Below are positions 1 through 5,097 of a stretch of DNA of 6,882 bases, piece by piece. The stretch covers positions 1 to 6,882 of the forward strand of contig JAIRRF010000321.1 of NCBI GenBank assembly GCA_031256115.1, read 5' to 3'. The notes beneath the pieces were generated by a model. That model was not told where the DNA came from. It did not search any database and saw only the letters and a list, made by a program, of their open reading frames with translations. Origin of the DNA: Treponema sp. (GTDB lineage: Bacteria > Spirochaetota > Spirochaetia > Treponematales > Breznakiellaceae). Position 1 is the stretch's first letter. Each line of letters opens with the position of its first letter. Made by a program: the position numbers and the translations under genes.

Positions 1-700
1 CCGTTGGACTGTCCGTTGTGCCAAACAATGATGCAGCCACTTCCAAATCGGCGCAGCGCCGCCAGACAGTACGTAGTATTTCCTGTGCGGGCTCCGCCAT
101 ATCTTTAATAAATACAGAGTGTATTCCCGCTGCGGCCAATCCTGCCAGCCCTGCCGGGGAATCTTCGAAACCGACACAGCCTTGTGGGTTTACCCCAAGC
201 CGTTCTGCGGCAAGTAGAAAAATATCCGGACTGGGTTTGCCCCGTTCTATCTCATCGCCGAAGGCAAAAGCATTAAAACGATCCAATATGCCCCCCCGTT
301 CAAGTTTCCATTGAGCCCGTTTGCGGTTCGCGGATGTGGCTACTGCCATGGGAATTTCCAGTTGCTTTAATCTGTCCAATAAAATCAAAAGCCCCGTTTT
401 ATGGGGAAGACCGTCTTTTTCTGCTATTTTGTACTCTTTTTCTACTACGGCATCCCAAATCTTCCGGAAAGGATAGGCAGCGCCGTATTCATTTTTGTAA
501 AACACTTCCGCATCTTCATCACTTATACCAATGGTTTTTCGAAGCATCGTTTCCGGCGTAGGCCAGCCCATTTGAGCGCTAATTTCTACATAAAGTTGCA
601 ATTCCAGCCGTTCGGTGTCCAGCATAAGGCCGTCCATATCAAGAATAACCCCCTCCGGGATAAAGGGAGTAAAGTGTCCGGCAAAGTTTTTTTTGCTCAT
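1..700 (-). CDS. HAD-superfamily hydrolase (subfamily IA, beta-phosphoglucomutase-like), 3' end cut by window
   Basis: This is a cytosolic phosphatase or phosphomutase of the haloacid dehalogenase superfamily; the substrate cannot be read from the sequence. The window holds 233 residues and the gene runs off the left edge, probably lacking only a few residues for a typical 215-240 aa family member. Motif I is DMDGLMLDTE at residues 21-30 (nucleophile Asp21, acid/base Asp23). An alpha-helical C1 cap follows at about 33-100. Motif II is the Thr in VATSANR (119-126), motif III is Lys155 in RGKPSPDIF, and motif IV is GFEDSPAG (177-184). All catalytic positions are present. The ATG lies 3 nt after the stop of the upstream sigma-factor gene and has no strong Shine-Dalgarno, so it is probably translationally coupled and co-transcribed with that gene. 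DGLMLDTE and FEDSPAG suit the sugar-phosphate phosphatase/mutase branch, but other IA phosphatases are possible. Confidence 0.9.
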   Translation of the reverse strand, partial: MSKKNFAGHFTPFIPEGVILDMDGLMLDTERLELQLYVEISAQMGWPTPETMLRKTIGISDEDAEVFYKNEYGAAYPFRKIWDAVVEKEYKIAEKDGLPHKTGLLILLDRLKQLEIPMAVATSANRKRAQWKLERGGILDRFNAFAFGDEIERGKPSPDIFLLAAERLGVNPQGCVGFEDSPAGLAGLAAAGIHSVFIKDMAEPAQEILRTVWRRCADLEVAASLFGTTDSPT

Positions 701-703
701 CTT

Positions 704-1561
704 TTATGCCACATAGGTTTTTAGCACGTTTCTGGACGAAGAATGCTGAAGCCGTTTTATGGCTTTTTTCTCTATTTGCCTGATTCGTTCTTTGGTCAGG
801 TGAAACCGATCCCCTATTTCTTTTAAAGAGAGAGGTATTCTGTTCCCAATGCCATAGCGGTAACGGATAATATCCGCTTCTTTTTTATCCAGGTTGTCCA
901 ACAAATGTTCAATATCATCATGCATAGCCGCGTCTATGGCCTGAGCATCCGGAGAACGGTATTTTGGAGCATTAATAAAATCTCCCAAAGTAGATGAATC
1001 TCTGCCGGTATTATTTATTGGATTTTCCAAAGACAGGGTATCACGGGATACGGCCAAAAGGTTTTCTACATGGCAGGGCTCCATGTCCAAAAGCCGGGCT
1101 ACTTCCTTTATTTCCGATTCTCCCTCCTGTACCAGATGACGGGCTTTTTCAATCTGAACAAGCTCATTAACCTTGTTAAGCGGGAGCCGGATCATTCGTG
1201 ATTTTTCACAAATTGCCTTTAAAACCGCCTGCCTGATCCACCAAACGGCATAAGAGATAAAGTGGTATCCTTTTTCCACATCATAGCGCTCAATGGCATT
1301 TAACAGGCCGACATTTCCTTCGCTTATCAGGTCTTCCAGGGGCAGGCCCTGACCCTGATACTTTTTTGCTACATTTACCACAAAACGTAAGTTAGCATTT
1401 GCCAATTTGTTTCGGGACGCTATGTTTCCTTTGGAAGCTTCCCGGGCGTATTTTTGCTCCTCCTCCCGGGATAGCAGGGGAATACGGTTTATTTCCCCCA
1501 GATACATGGCTAAAGTGTTTTCTTCATCCTGAACATTTGACTTCTTTTTTGTCATTGTCAT
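704..1561 (-). CDS. RNA polymerase sigma-70 family factor, short RpoD/RpoS-like (group 2 style)
   Basis: A 285-aa sigma factor that directs RNA polymerase to promoters. Region 1.2 is at about 16-48 (LAMYLGEINRIPLLSREEE). Regions 2.1-2.2 follow (NLRFVVNVAKKY, LEDLISEGNVGLLNAI, 57-90). Regions 2.3-2.4 are at 93-120 (RYDVEKGYHFISYAVWWIRQAV), with the Trp pair used in -10 melting. Region 3 is at about 125-200. Region 4 is at about 222-272, with the -35-binding helix-turn-helix SLKEIGDRFHLTKERIRQIEKKA at 245-267. It lacks region 1.1 and the large non-conserved insert of a full-length treponemal RpoD, so it is more likely an alternative or group 2 factor than the housekeeping one. The ATG at 1561 is preferred over the second ATG at 1555 because GGAGG (1568-1572) sits 6 nt upstream of the first. 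A sigma-54 promoter lies just upstream, and the HAD gene follows 3 nt after the stop. Confidence 0.95.
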   Translation of the reverse strand: MTMTKKKSNVQDEENTLAMYLGEINRIPLLSREEEQKYAREASKGNIASRNKLANANLRFVVNVAKKYQGQGLPLEDLISEGNVGLLNAIERYDVEKGYHFISYAVWWIRQAVLKAICEKSRMIRLPLNKVNELVQIEKARHLVQEGESEIKEVARLLDMEPCHVENLLAVSRDTLSLENPINNTGRDSSTLGDFINAPKYRSPDAQAIDAAMHDDIEHLLDNLDKKEADIIRYRYGIGNRIPLSLKEIGDRFHLTKERIRQIEKKAIKRLQHSSSRNVLKTYVA

Positions 1562-1592
1562 TTTTTACCTCCATTATTCTATATCTTTTTTG

Positions 1593-1610
1593 TAGCAAAT
1601 TCCATGCCAA
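1593..1610 (-). promoter_or_regulatory. Sigma-54 (-24/-12) promoter of the sigma-factor/HAD operon
   Basis: On the minus strand the sequence TTGGCATGGAATTTGCTA matches the sigma-54 consensus TGGCACG-N4-TTGCW at all but one defined base (TGGCAtG, then TTGCT). The GG and GC dinucleotides are separated by the required 10 bases. With the C of GC (1595) at -12, transcription would begin near 1583. That leaves a leader of about 22 nt carrying GGAGG at 1568-1572 and the ATG at 1561, so position and strand both fit. An alternative AT-rich -10-like TATAAT (minus strand, 1632-1637) exists further upstream but has no convincing -35. Confidence 0.75.
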
Positions 1611-1687
1611 GAAGGGAGAAATAACGATATTATTATAATTCTTTATAATATAAGGATTTAGCACCATTTTATTTTGTTTTTACATAT

Positions 1688-1748
1688 ACCCATTCAGGAA
1701 AAATGGGTTTTTTTGATACAGTGACGATAAAACCGCTTATTAATGGGT
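1688..1748. promoter_or_regulatory. Candidate activator (enhancer) sites upstream of the sigma-54 promoter
   Basis: A perfect 7-bp dyad, ACCCATT (1688-1694) and AATGGGT (1702-1708) with a 7-base spacer, is followed by a third copy of AATGGGT at 1742-1748, 40 bases on. Relative to the predicted start near 1583 these sites lie at about -105 to -165, the usual distance for a bacterial enhancer-binding protein of the NtrC class. The first dyad is followed by seven T residues on the plus strand and so also resembles a terminator, but no plus-strand gene ends there. The assignment is inference from position and repetition. Confidence 0.35.
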
Positions 1749-1771
1749 CATTTTGCAACAAACGGAATCAA

Positions 1772-1793
1772 CCAGCCCGAAGGGCTGATGCCG
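1772..1793. repeat. Short hairpin repeat, copy 1 (3' of the CapA gene)
   Basis: A 22-nt unit with a 6-bp stem CAGCCC/GGGCTG around a 3-nt loop (GAA on plus, TTC on minus), followed by GATGCCG. It lies 14 bases beyond the CapA-family stop. A copy identical at 21 of 22 bases sits just upstream of the same gene (3331-3352). No T-tract follows on the minus strand, so it is not a classical terminator. It may be a small palindromic repeat family member or an mRNA 3' stabiliser. Confidence 0.6.
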
Positions 1794-1806
1794 CTGTTTT
1801 TATGGT

Positions 1807-3279
1807 CTATCTTTGCGCCAAGTGCCGGGTAAGCCGGTAAAAACGTTGGAGGTTTTCCCTGGGAGTAATTTTCGTCCTGGGGCCATCCATAAAAAGAGGA
1901 AAAAGATCGATATGCACCAGAAGCTTGCCCAAATAACTTAAGACAATAAAAAGCCCTTTATCGCCGCCAGGGGTATAGTTCATTTGGTCAAAGACATAAT
2001 CCCCCAGGGACCAGAAAACAGGTTTACCTTCAACCCATTCAAAGCCCTGTTCCACATGGGGATGGGTACCGATAACCAGGTCTGCGCCGGATCGGATCAG
2101 ATCCGTATAGAGAGCGCGGGTTGCATTATTCGGGAAGTCTGAATATTCGGCTCCGCCGTGAAAAAAAACAATGTTAATGGCATTTTTATTAAACCGGGTT
2201 TTTATCATTTCCGCTCCCCGTTTTCCTGCATGGAGTATGCCCGGCGTTTGTTCATCTGCTGCAAAGCTGCTCCCGTCCCAGCCGGTCCTTTCCTGCCCAT
2301 AGCTGGCAAGGCCAAAAACCTGGACGGAGCCGGGTTCAAAAAAGCTGGCAGCAAAAGGCGCTGCCGCAGCGTGGATGTTCCGGCCTGCCCCCAATACGGC
2401 AATGCCGGCTTGCTCCAAATGATCCAGGGTATCCAAAAAGCCTGTTATTCCGTAATCAAAGGAATGATTATTGGCCATTAAGACCGCATCAAATCCTGCG
2501 TTTTTTAAGACCGAAGCAATGCGGGGATCAAAGCGGAACGTAAAGGATTTTTTTGTCGCTGTTCCCCGGCTGCTGACAACTCCTTCCAGATTGATTAGGG
2601 AAAGATCCGCTCCCTTTACCAGCGGAGCGGTTCCTCCCAAAACAGCTTCGATGCCTTCACTAAAGATGATTGGTTCTACTCCCCGGGCCAGCATTACATC
2701 CCCTCCGGCAGCTATCCGGAACAGCCGGGGTTGTTGTTCAATCCTGCCATATATTGATTTTTGTTGTATTAAAACAGTTAAGGCATCGATCTTTTTGTTA
2801 ACTTCTTCCTGATAGATTTCAGGAAGGTCCAAACGGATTCCTTTTTCAAAAATAAGAGGATAGGCAGGATCAGACAGGTCCAGGCCGTCCACCTTAAGGG
2901 CAATACGGGGAGGGGACAATTCCCTAAGGGGGATAAGTTCTGCATCAGAAATAGTTTTCAACGATACGGTTTTTTCTTCCCATACTTCCACAGGGTATAC
3001 CATACAAATTCTATTAAATGGAATAAATACGCTCTGTAAAACATCCTCTTGACTTTTTTGCCAGGTTGCTCTGCGCTGTTCAAAGCAAAGGGAAATAGTA
3101 TTTGGCCCTGGTTCTGTTGTAATAATAAATCCGGCTTTTTCAACTCCTTCCAGGATAGCTGCAAGAAAGAATTGTTCTTGTTCGGGAAAACTGTACTTAT
3201 CTACCCAGATCTCTATGGGTTTGCTGCATGAAAAAAGGCAGCAGAATAAAATAGTAAATAAAAAATATTTCTTATTCAT
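1807..3279 (-). CDS. CapA/PgsA-family (PGA_cap) metallophosphatase-like lipoprotein
   Basis: A 490-aa exported lipoprotein. Residues 1-18 form a lipoprotein signal peptide: MNKKY n-region, hydrophobic FLFTILFCCLF, and lipobox LFSC with Cys18 as the lipidated residue. Residues about 20-180 are not a domain I recognise. From about 187 the CapA domain runs to the end: GGDVML (192-197), NLEG (230-233), NNHSFDYG (270-277), FHGG (373-376), GTHPHVEQG (404-412) and SLGDYVFDQ (424-432). The Asp, Asn and His residues of these motifs are the metal-site positions of this calcineurin-like family. Relatives function in poly-gamma-glutamate capsule synthesis, but many are of unknown role, and no capB/capC partner is here. 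An in-frame TTG at 3324 with GGAG 4 nt upstream would add 15 residues; the ATG at 3279 gives a normal signal peptide but has no clear Shine-Dalgarno. The gene is monocistronic in this window, with hairpin repeats on both sides. Confidence 0.9.
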   Translation of the reverse strand: MNKKYFLFTILFCCLFSCSKPIEIWVDKYSFPEQEQFFLAAILEGVEKAGFIITTEPGPNTISLCFEQRRATWQKSQEDVLQSVFIPFNRICMVYPVEVWEEKTVSLKTISDAELIPLRELSPPRIALKVDGLDLSDPAYPLIFEKGIRLDLPEIYQEEVNKKIDALTVLIQQKSIYGRIEQQPRLFRIAAGGDVMLARGVEPIIFSEGIEAVLGGTAPLVKGADLSLINLEGVVSSRGTATKKSFTFRFDPRIASVLKNAGFDAVLMANNHSFDYGITGFLDTLDHLEQAGIAVLGAGRNIHAAAAPFAASFFEPGSVQVFGLASYGQERTGWDGSSFAADEQTPGILHAGKRGAEMIKTRFNKNAINIVFFHGGAEYSDFPNNATRALYTDLIRSGADLVIGTHPHVEQGFEWVEGKPVFWSLGDYVFDQMNYTPGGDKGLFIVLSYLGKLLVHIDLFPLFMDGPRTKITPRENLQRFYRLTRHLAQR

Positions 3280-3330
3280 ATTTTGAATAAACCATAATAC
3301 TTTTATTTTCGCTATGTATACCAATCGGCT

Positions 3331-3370
3331 CCAGCCCGAAGGGCTGATACCGCCGGGCGCGCCAGCGCCC
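3331..3370. repeat. Short hairpin repeat, copy 2, followed by a second hairpin (5' of the CapA gene)
   Basis: Positions 3331-3352 repeat the 22-nt unit found at 1772-1793 with one difference (A3349 for G). Directly after it lies another GC-rich hairpin, GGGCGC (3355-3360), loop GCCA, GCGCCC (3365-3370). The pair fills most of the space between the divergent CapA-family gene and the leucine-rich-repeat fragment. It ends 5 bases before the point where the latter's signal-peptide coding begins without a start codon, so this may be an insertion or deletion boundary. Confidence 0.6.
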
Positions 3371-3375
3371 AGTTA

Positions 3376-3765
3376 ATACCATTCCAAACTTTCTACTTCC
3401 TACTCTCTTCTCTGGCCTTCGCCCAAACCCCCAACCCCGCCACCGATTTCACCTTCACCGAAACCGCAACTGCCGTAACCATAACCGGCTACAACAAAAC
3501 CGGCGGCGCGGTCGTGATACCCGAGCGGATAAACAACAAACCCGTTACCGCCATCGGGAACAATGCGTTCAGGGAAAAGCAACTGACCGCCGTTACCATC
3601 GTTGACGCAAGCGGCAAAATCGTAACACCCCCCAAAGAACTCCCCGGCGTAGTCCTCAGCAGCAACGACGTATTACGCTACAACCCAACCACCGGCACAG
3701 TCTACTGGGCAATTAAGGATCCCGGCAACGCGGGGAGGATAGCGGTGTATTCGTATAAGCCGTAG
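3376..3765 (+). pseudogene. 5'-truncated secreted BspA-like leucine-rich-repeat protein
   Basis: The frame reads IPFQTFYFLLSSLAFAQ, a hydrophobic signal-peptide core with a signal peptidase I site (AFA then Q). It continues through FTFTETATAVTITGY and VVIPERINNKPVTAIGNNAF, the repeat style of BspA-like/LRR_5 surface proteins common in treponemes. The frame is open back to a stop at 3295-3297, but no ATG, GTG or TTG precedes the signal peptide; the only initiator is GTG at 3514, inside the repeat domain. The basic n-region and start codon are therefore missing. Only one repeat is present (about 40 residues after the cleavage site), followed by an unrelated C-terminus ending in RIAVYSYKP, so internal repeats may also be lost. 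A gene starting at GTG 3514 (83 aa) is possible but would be cytosolic. It converges on the YafQ toxin gene with 12 nt between the stops. Confidence 0.65.
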
Positions 3766-3777
3766 GAGTGGGGAATG

Positions 3778-4050
3778 TTAAAACAAATCAGAATGGGAGC
3801 CGGTGTGGTGGAAGGTAATGGTTCCGGCTGCATCATCAGTTTCATAGATGAGCAGCCAATCGCCCTGAATATGACAGTCCCAGGCTCCCTCCCATTCACC
3901 ATGCAGAGGGTGGTTTTTGCGTTCCGGGGGCAGAGGCAGTTCGTTAATGAGCAAATCCATTACCTCGGTGAGTTTGTCCATGTCCTTGTTGCGCTTTTTC
4001 ATCAGCTTGTGGTCTTTTTTGAAAGGCCCGGTAAACGTGTATTTCAACAT
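3778..4050 (-). CDS. yafQ: YafQ-family mRNA interferase toxin (RelE superfamily)
   Basis: A 90-aa toxin of the RelE/YafQ fold, expected to cleave mRNA on the ribosome when its antitoxin is degraded. The family pattern is clear: basic N-terminal helix (FKKDHKLMKKRNKDMDKL, 10-27), then LPLPPERKNHPLHGEWEG, DCHIQGDWLLIY and TGSHSDLF at the C-terminus. Active-site positions of YafQ match His47, His60, Asp64, His86 and Phe90. The residue four before His86, usually Arg in this family (RTGTHSDLF), is His82 here. The length is normal. The ATG at 4050 starts 2 nt after the antitoxin stop and gives the usual MLKY N-terminus; an upstream TTG at 4056 would overlap the antitoxin stop by 4 nt and add two residues. 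Either start implies coupling to the antitoxin. This appears to be the only structurally complete toxin of the four in the window. Confidence 0.9.
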   Translation of the reverse strand: MLKYTFTGPFKKDHKLMKKRNKDMDKLTEVMDLLINELPLPPERKNHPLHGEWEGAWDCHIQGDWLLIYETDDAAGTITFHHTGSHSDLF

Positions 4051-4052
4051 GC

Positions 4053-4382
4053 TCAATCTTCTGGGGATAGGTTGTCCGCAGACAGGTCGTCCGGGTCATC
4101 CTTGTTCAAATCCTCCAGCATTTCTTCCAGGGAACTGTACCACTTTGCCGGAATTTCTCCCCGCATCATGGCCCTGCCTTCCCTAATGGCGGCGGCAGTT
4201 TCGGCGTTAAAACGAAGCTCCCCGGTAACCGGGTCGCTGTGCTTGGCGCAAATAGGACATTTGGGCAAATCAACAGGCTCAGGAGTAAAAGTAAGAACCG
4301 CCCTGCCCGCCGGAACTTCGCGGGGAACGTCAATGGTCAGCCGGTGGTCGGCAGGTATGTCTACAGTTTGCGTTATGGTCAT
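4053..4382 (-). CDS. Antitoxin of the YafQ module: MTITQ N-terminal module plus RelB/DinJ-like C-terminus
   Basis: A 109-aa antitoxin encoded directly upstream of the YafQ toxin. Residues 1-34 (MTITQTVDIPADHRLTIDVP and on to LTFTP) form a strand-rich N-terminal module shared with the antitoxin at 4575-4874, presumably for dimerisation or operator binding. A short linker holds a CPIC motif at 42-45. Residues about 58-95 (FNAETAAAIREGR, then WYSSLEEMLEDLNKD) resemble the toxin-wrapping C-terminus of RelB/DinJ antitoxins. The final residues are strongly acidic. The ATG at 4382 is preferred because it begins the conserved module; an in-frame ATG at 4445 would add 21 residues unlike the family. 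No good Shine-Dalgarno precedes 4382. The upstream leader contains a 15-nt sequence (4388-4402) that recurs exactly at 5011-5025. Confidence 0.85.
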   Translation of the reverse strand: MTITQTVDIPADHRLTIDVPREVPAGRAVLTFTPEPVDLPKCPICAKHSDPVTGELRFNAETAAAIREGRAMMRGEIPAKWYSSLEEMLEDLNKDDPDDLSADNLSPED

Positions 4383-4447
4383 GGGGCAAGCATAACATGA
4401 AACGGCAAAGGAAGCAACGGGGGGAGTGAGGAGGGAATGAGGCAATG

Positions 4448-4591
4448 CTAGAAAATGTTCTGTGTTCGAAGACCGGGCCAGGAAAGGCCAAGCAGATGAT
4501 CGTCATCGGTGAGAAGGATGGCGTCTAAAACAATGGAGGTAGCGGCAACAATGGTGCAGGTGTCAAAAACGATTTTAGTCGTCCCATTCAT
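4448..4591 (-). pseudogene. PIN-domain (VapC-like) toxin with in-frame internal deletion
   Basis: A 47-codon open frame that joins the beginning and end of a PIN-domain ribonuclease. Residues 1-14 (MNGTTKIVFDTCTI) are the first strand with the conserved Asp10. From residue 15 the sequence continues as VAATSIVLDAILLTDDDHLLGL, the C-terminal helix and strand with the TDDD acid cluster (28-31), ending SWPGLRTQNIF. Full-length relatives are roughly 130-140 aa, so about 80-90 residues, including the central catalytic Glu and the Asp that normally precedes the AAT helix, are missing without loss of frame. The ATG at 4591 overlaps the 3' end of the antitoxin gene by 17 nt, a normal TA arrangement, with AAGGG about 9 nt upstream. 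Catalysis is not expected; residual antitoxin binding is possible but untested. Confidence 0.75.
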
Positions 4592-4874
4592 CACGAATAG
4601 CCCTTTGGTAGGCAACGCCGTCTCCGCCAAAAATGTCTTTATGTTTTCCAAAGAACCGGGAAATAGGCTTACGGTTGGGGTCGGCTGCCTTTTCAGCCAC
4701 CATTTGCATGGCTTCTTCAACAGTACGGGGGGTGTTTCCGTATATGTCCCTTGGGGCTGTATCCATTCGGGCCGGAGTAAAGGTAAGAATCGTTCTCCCC
4801 TCCGGCACTTCGCTGGGAACATCAATGGTTATCCGCCTGCTGGCGGGTATATCTACAGTTTGCGTTATGGTCAT
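4575..4874 (-). CDS. VapB-like antitoxin: MTITQ N-terminal module plus PIN-toxin-binding C-terminus
   Basis: A 99-aa antitoxin. Residues 1-34 repeat the module of the YafQ antitoxin (MTITQTVDIPASRRITIDVP and on to LTFTP). The coding DNA of the two (4774-4874 and 4282-4382) aligns over 101 bases without gaps at 83 identities. The remainder differs completely: TVEEAMQMVAEKA at 51-63, then PISRFFGKHKDIFGGDG and RAIRDEWDD, the C-terminal style of antitoxins paired with PIN toxins. This matches the PIN remnant that overlaps its 3' end by 17 nt. The start is well supported: GGAGG lies 6 nt before the ATG at 4874. The frame is intact although its toxin is gutted, so it is an orphan or a potential anti-toxin against related VapC proteins elsewhere in the genome. 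Confidence 0.8.
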   Translation of the reverse strand: MTITQTVDIPASRRITIDVPSEVPEGRTILTFTPARMDTAPRDIYGNTPRTVEEAMQMVAEKAADPNRKPISRFFGKHKDIFGGDGVAYQRAIRDEWDD

Positions 4875-4907
4875 GCGTCCCTCCGGACCGCGAGTATACT
4901 CAACCGA

Positions 4908-5002
4908 GCCGCAACGCGGCGATGGTTCCCCTCTTGATGAGCGGAATGAATTTATTGAAGCTGCTACGCAGCAATTTTATGAGCCATACGGCGTCGCGGT
5001 AT
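4908..5002. repeat. Non-coding segment with three small hairpins
   Basis: Between the VapB-like antitoxin and the HicA remnant lie GCCGC-AAC-GCGGC (4908-4920), GCTGC-TAC-GCAGC (4960-4972) and ATAC...GTAT (4985-5001), the last with an inner GC/GC pairing. The first two share with the repeat at 1772 and 3331 a 5-6 bp GC-rich stem around a 3-nt loop, and the first is likewise followed by GAT. The open frames crossing this stretch on both strands show no family resemblance. It could be a cluster of small palindromic repeats or a structured RNA; no function can be assigned. Confidence 0.4.
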
Positions 5003-5025
5003 CTTAAGGAAAGCATAACATGAAA

Positions 5026-5097
5026 AAACAAATTACCATGACGTACAAAGACCGCGCCTGCCTGACGCGCCTGCTCCAGCAGCTTTTCCCGTTTCAT
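5026..5097 (-). pseudogene. N-terminal remnant of a HicA-like toxin
   Basis: The frame begins MKREKLLEQARQAGAVFVRHG, which matches the first helix and strand of small HicA-type mRNA interferases (basic helix, then a 'FVRxG' strand). After Gly21 it should continue into the catalytic His segment and 'NP(K/R)TG', but instead it runs into unrelated sequence at the 15-nt repeat (5011-5025). The catalytic His region is absent, so it cannot be an active toxin. The ATG overlaps the stop of the upstream remnant as ATGA, a typical coupled operon junction. The open frame persists by chance to 4900 through the hairpin segment. Confidence 0.55.

Noticed and set aside
18..724. Plus-strand open frames at 18-314, 334-561 and 401-724
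   Set aside because: They lie antisense to the HAD gene, whose catalytic motifs and continuous minus-strand frame are clear; their translations show no family features.
1688..1714. Stem ACCCATT/AATGGGT followed by seven T residues as a plus-strand terminator
   Set aside because: No plus-strand gene ends upstream of it, and on the minus strand the T-run lies on the wrong side; the third AATGGGT copy suggests a binding site instead. Not fully excluded.
2158..2812. Plus-strand open frames inside the CapA gene
   Set aside because: Antisense shadows of a 490-aa gene with strong motifs.
3775..4395. 206-aa plus-strand frame across the YafQ module
   Set aside because: Antisense to two recognisable TA genes; composition is that of a reverse-strand shadow.
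4448..4825. 125-aa version of the PIN remnant starting at 4825
   Set aside because: The first 78 residues are the antitoxin gene read in another frame; the conserved PIN strand starts at the ATG at 4591.
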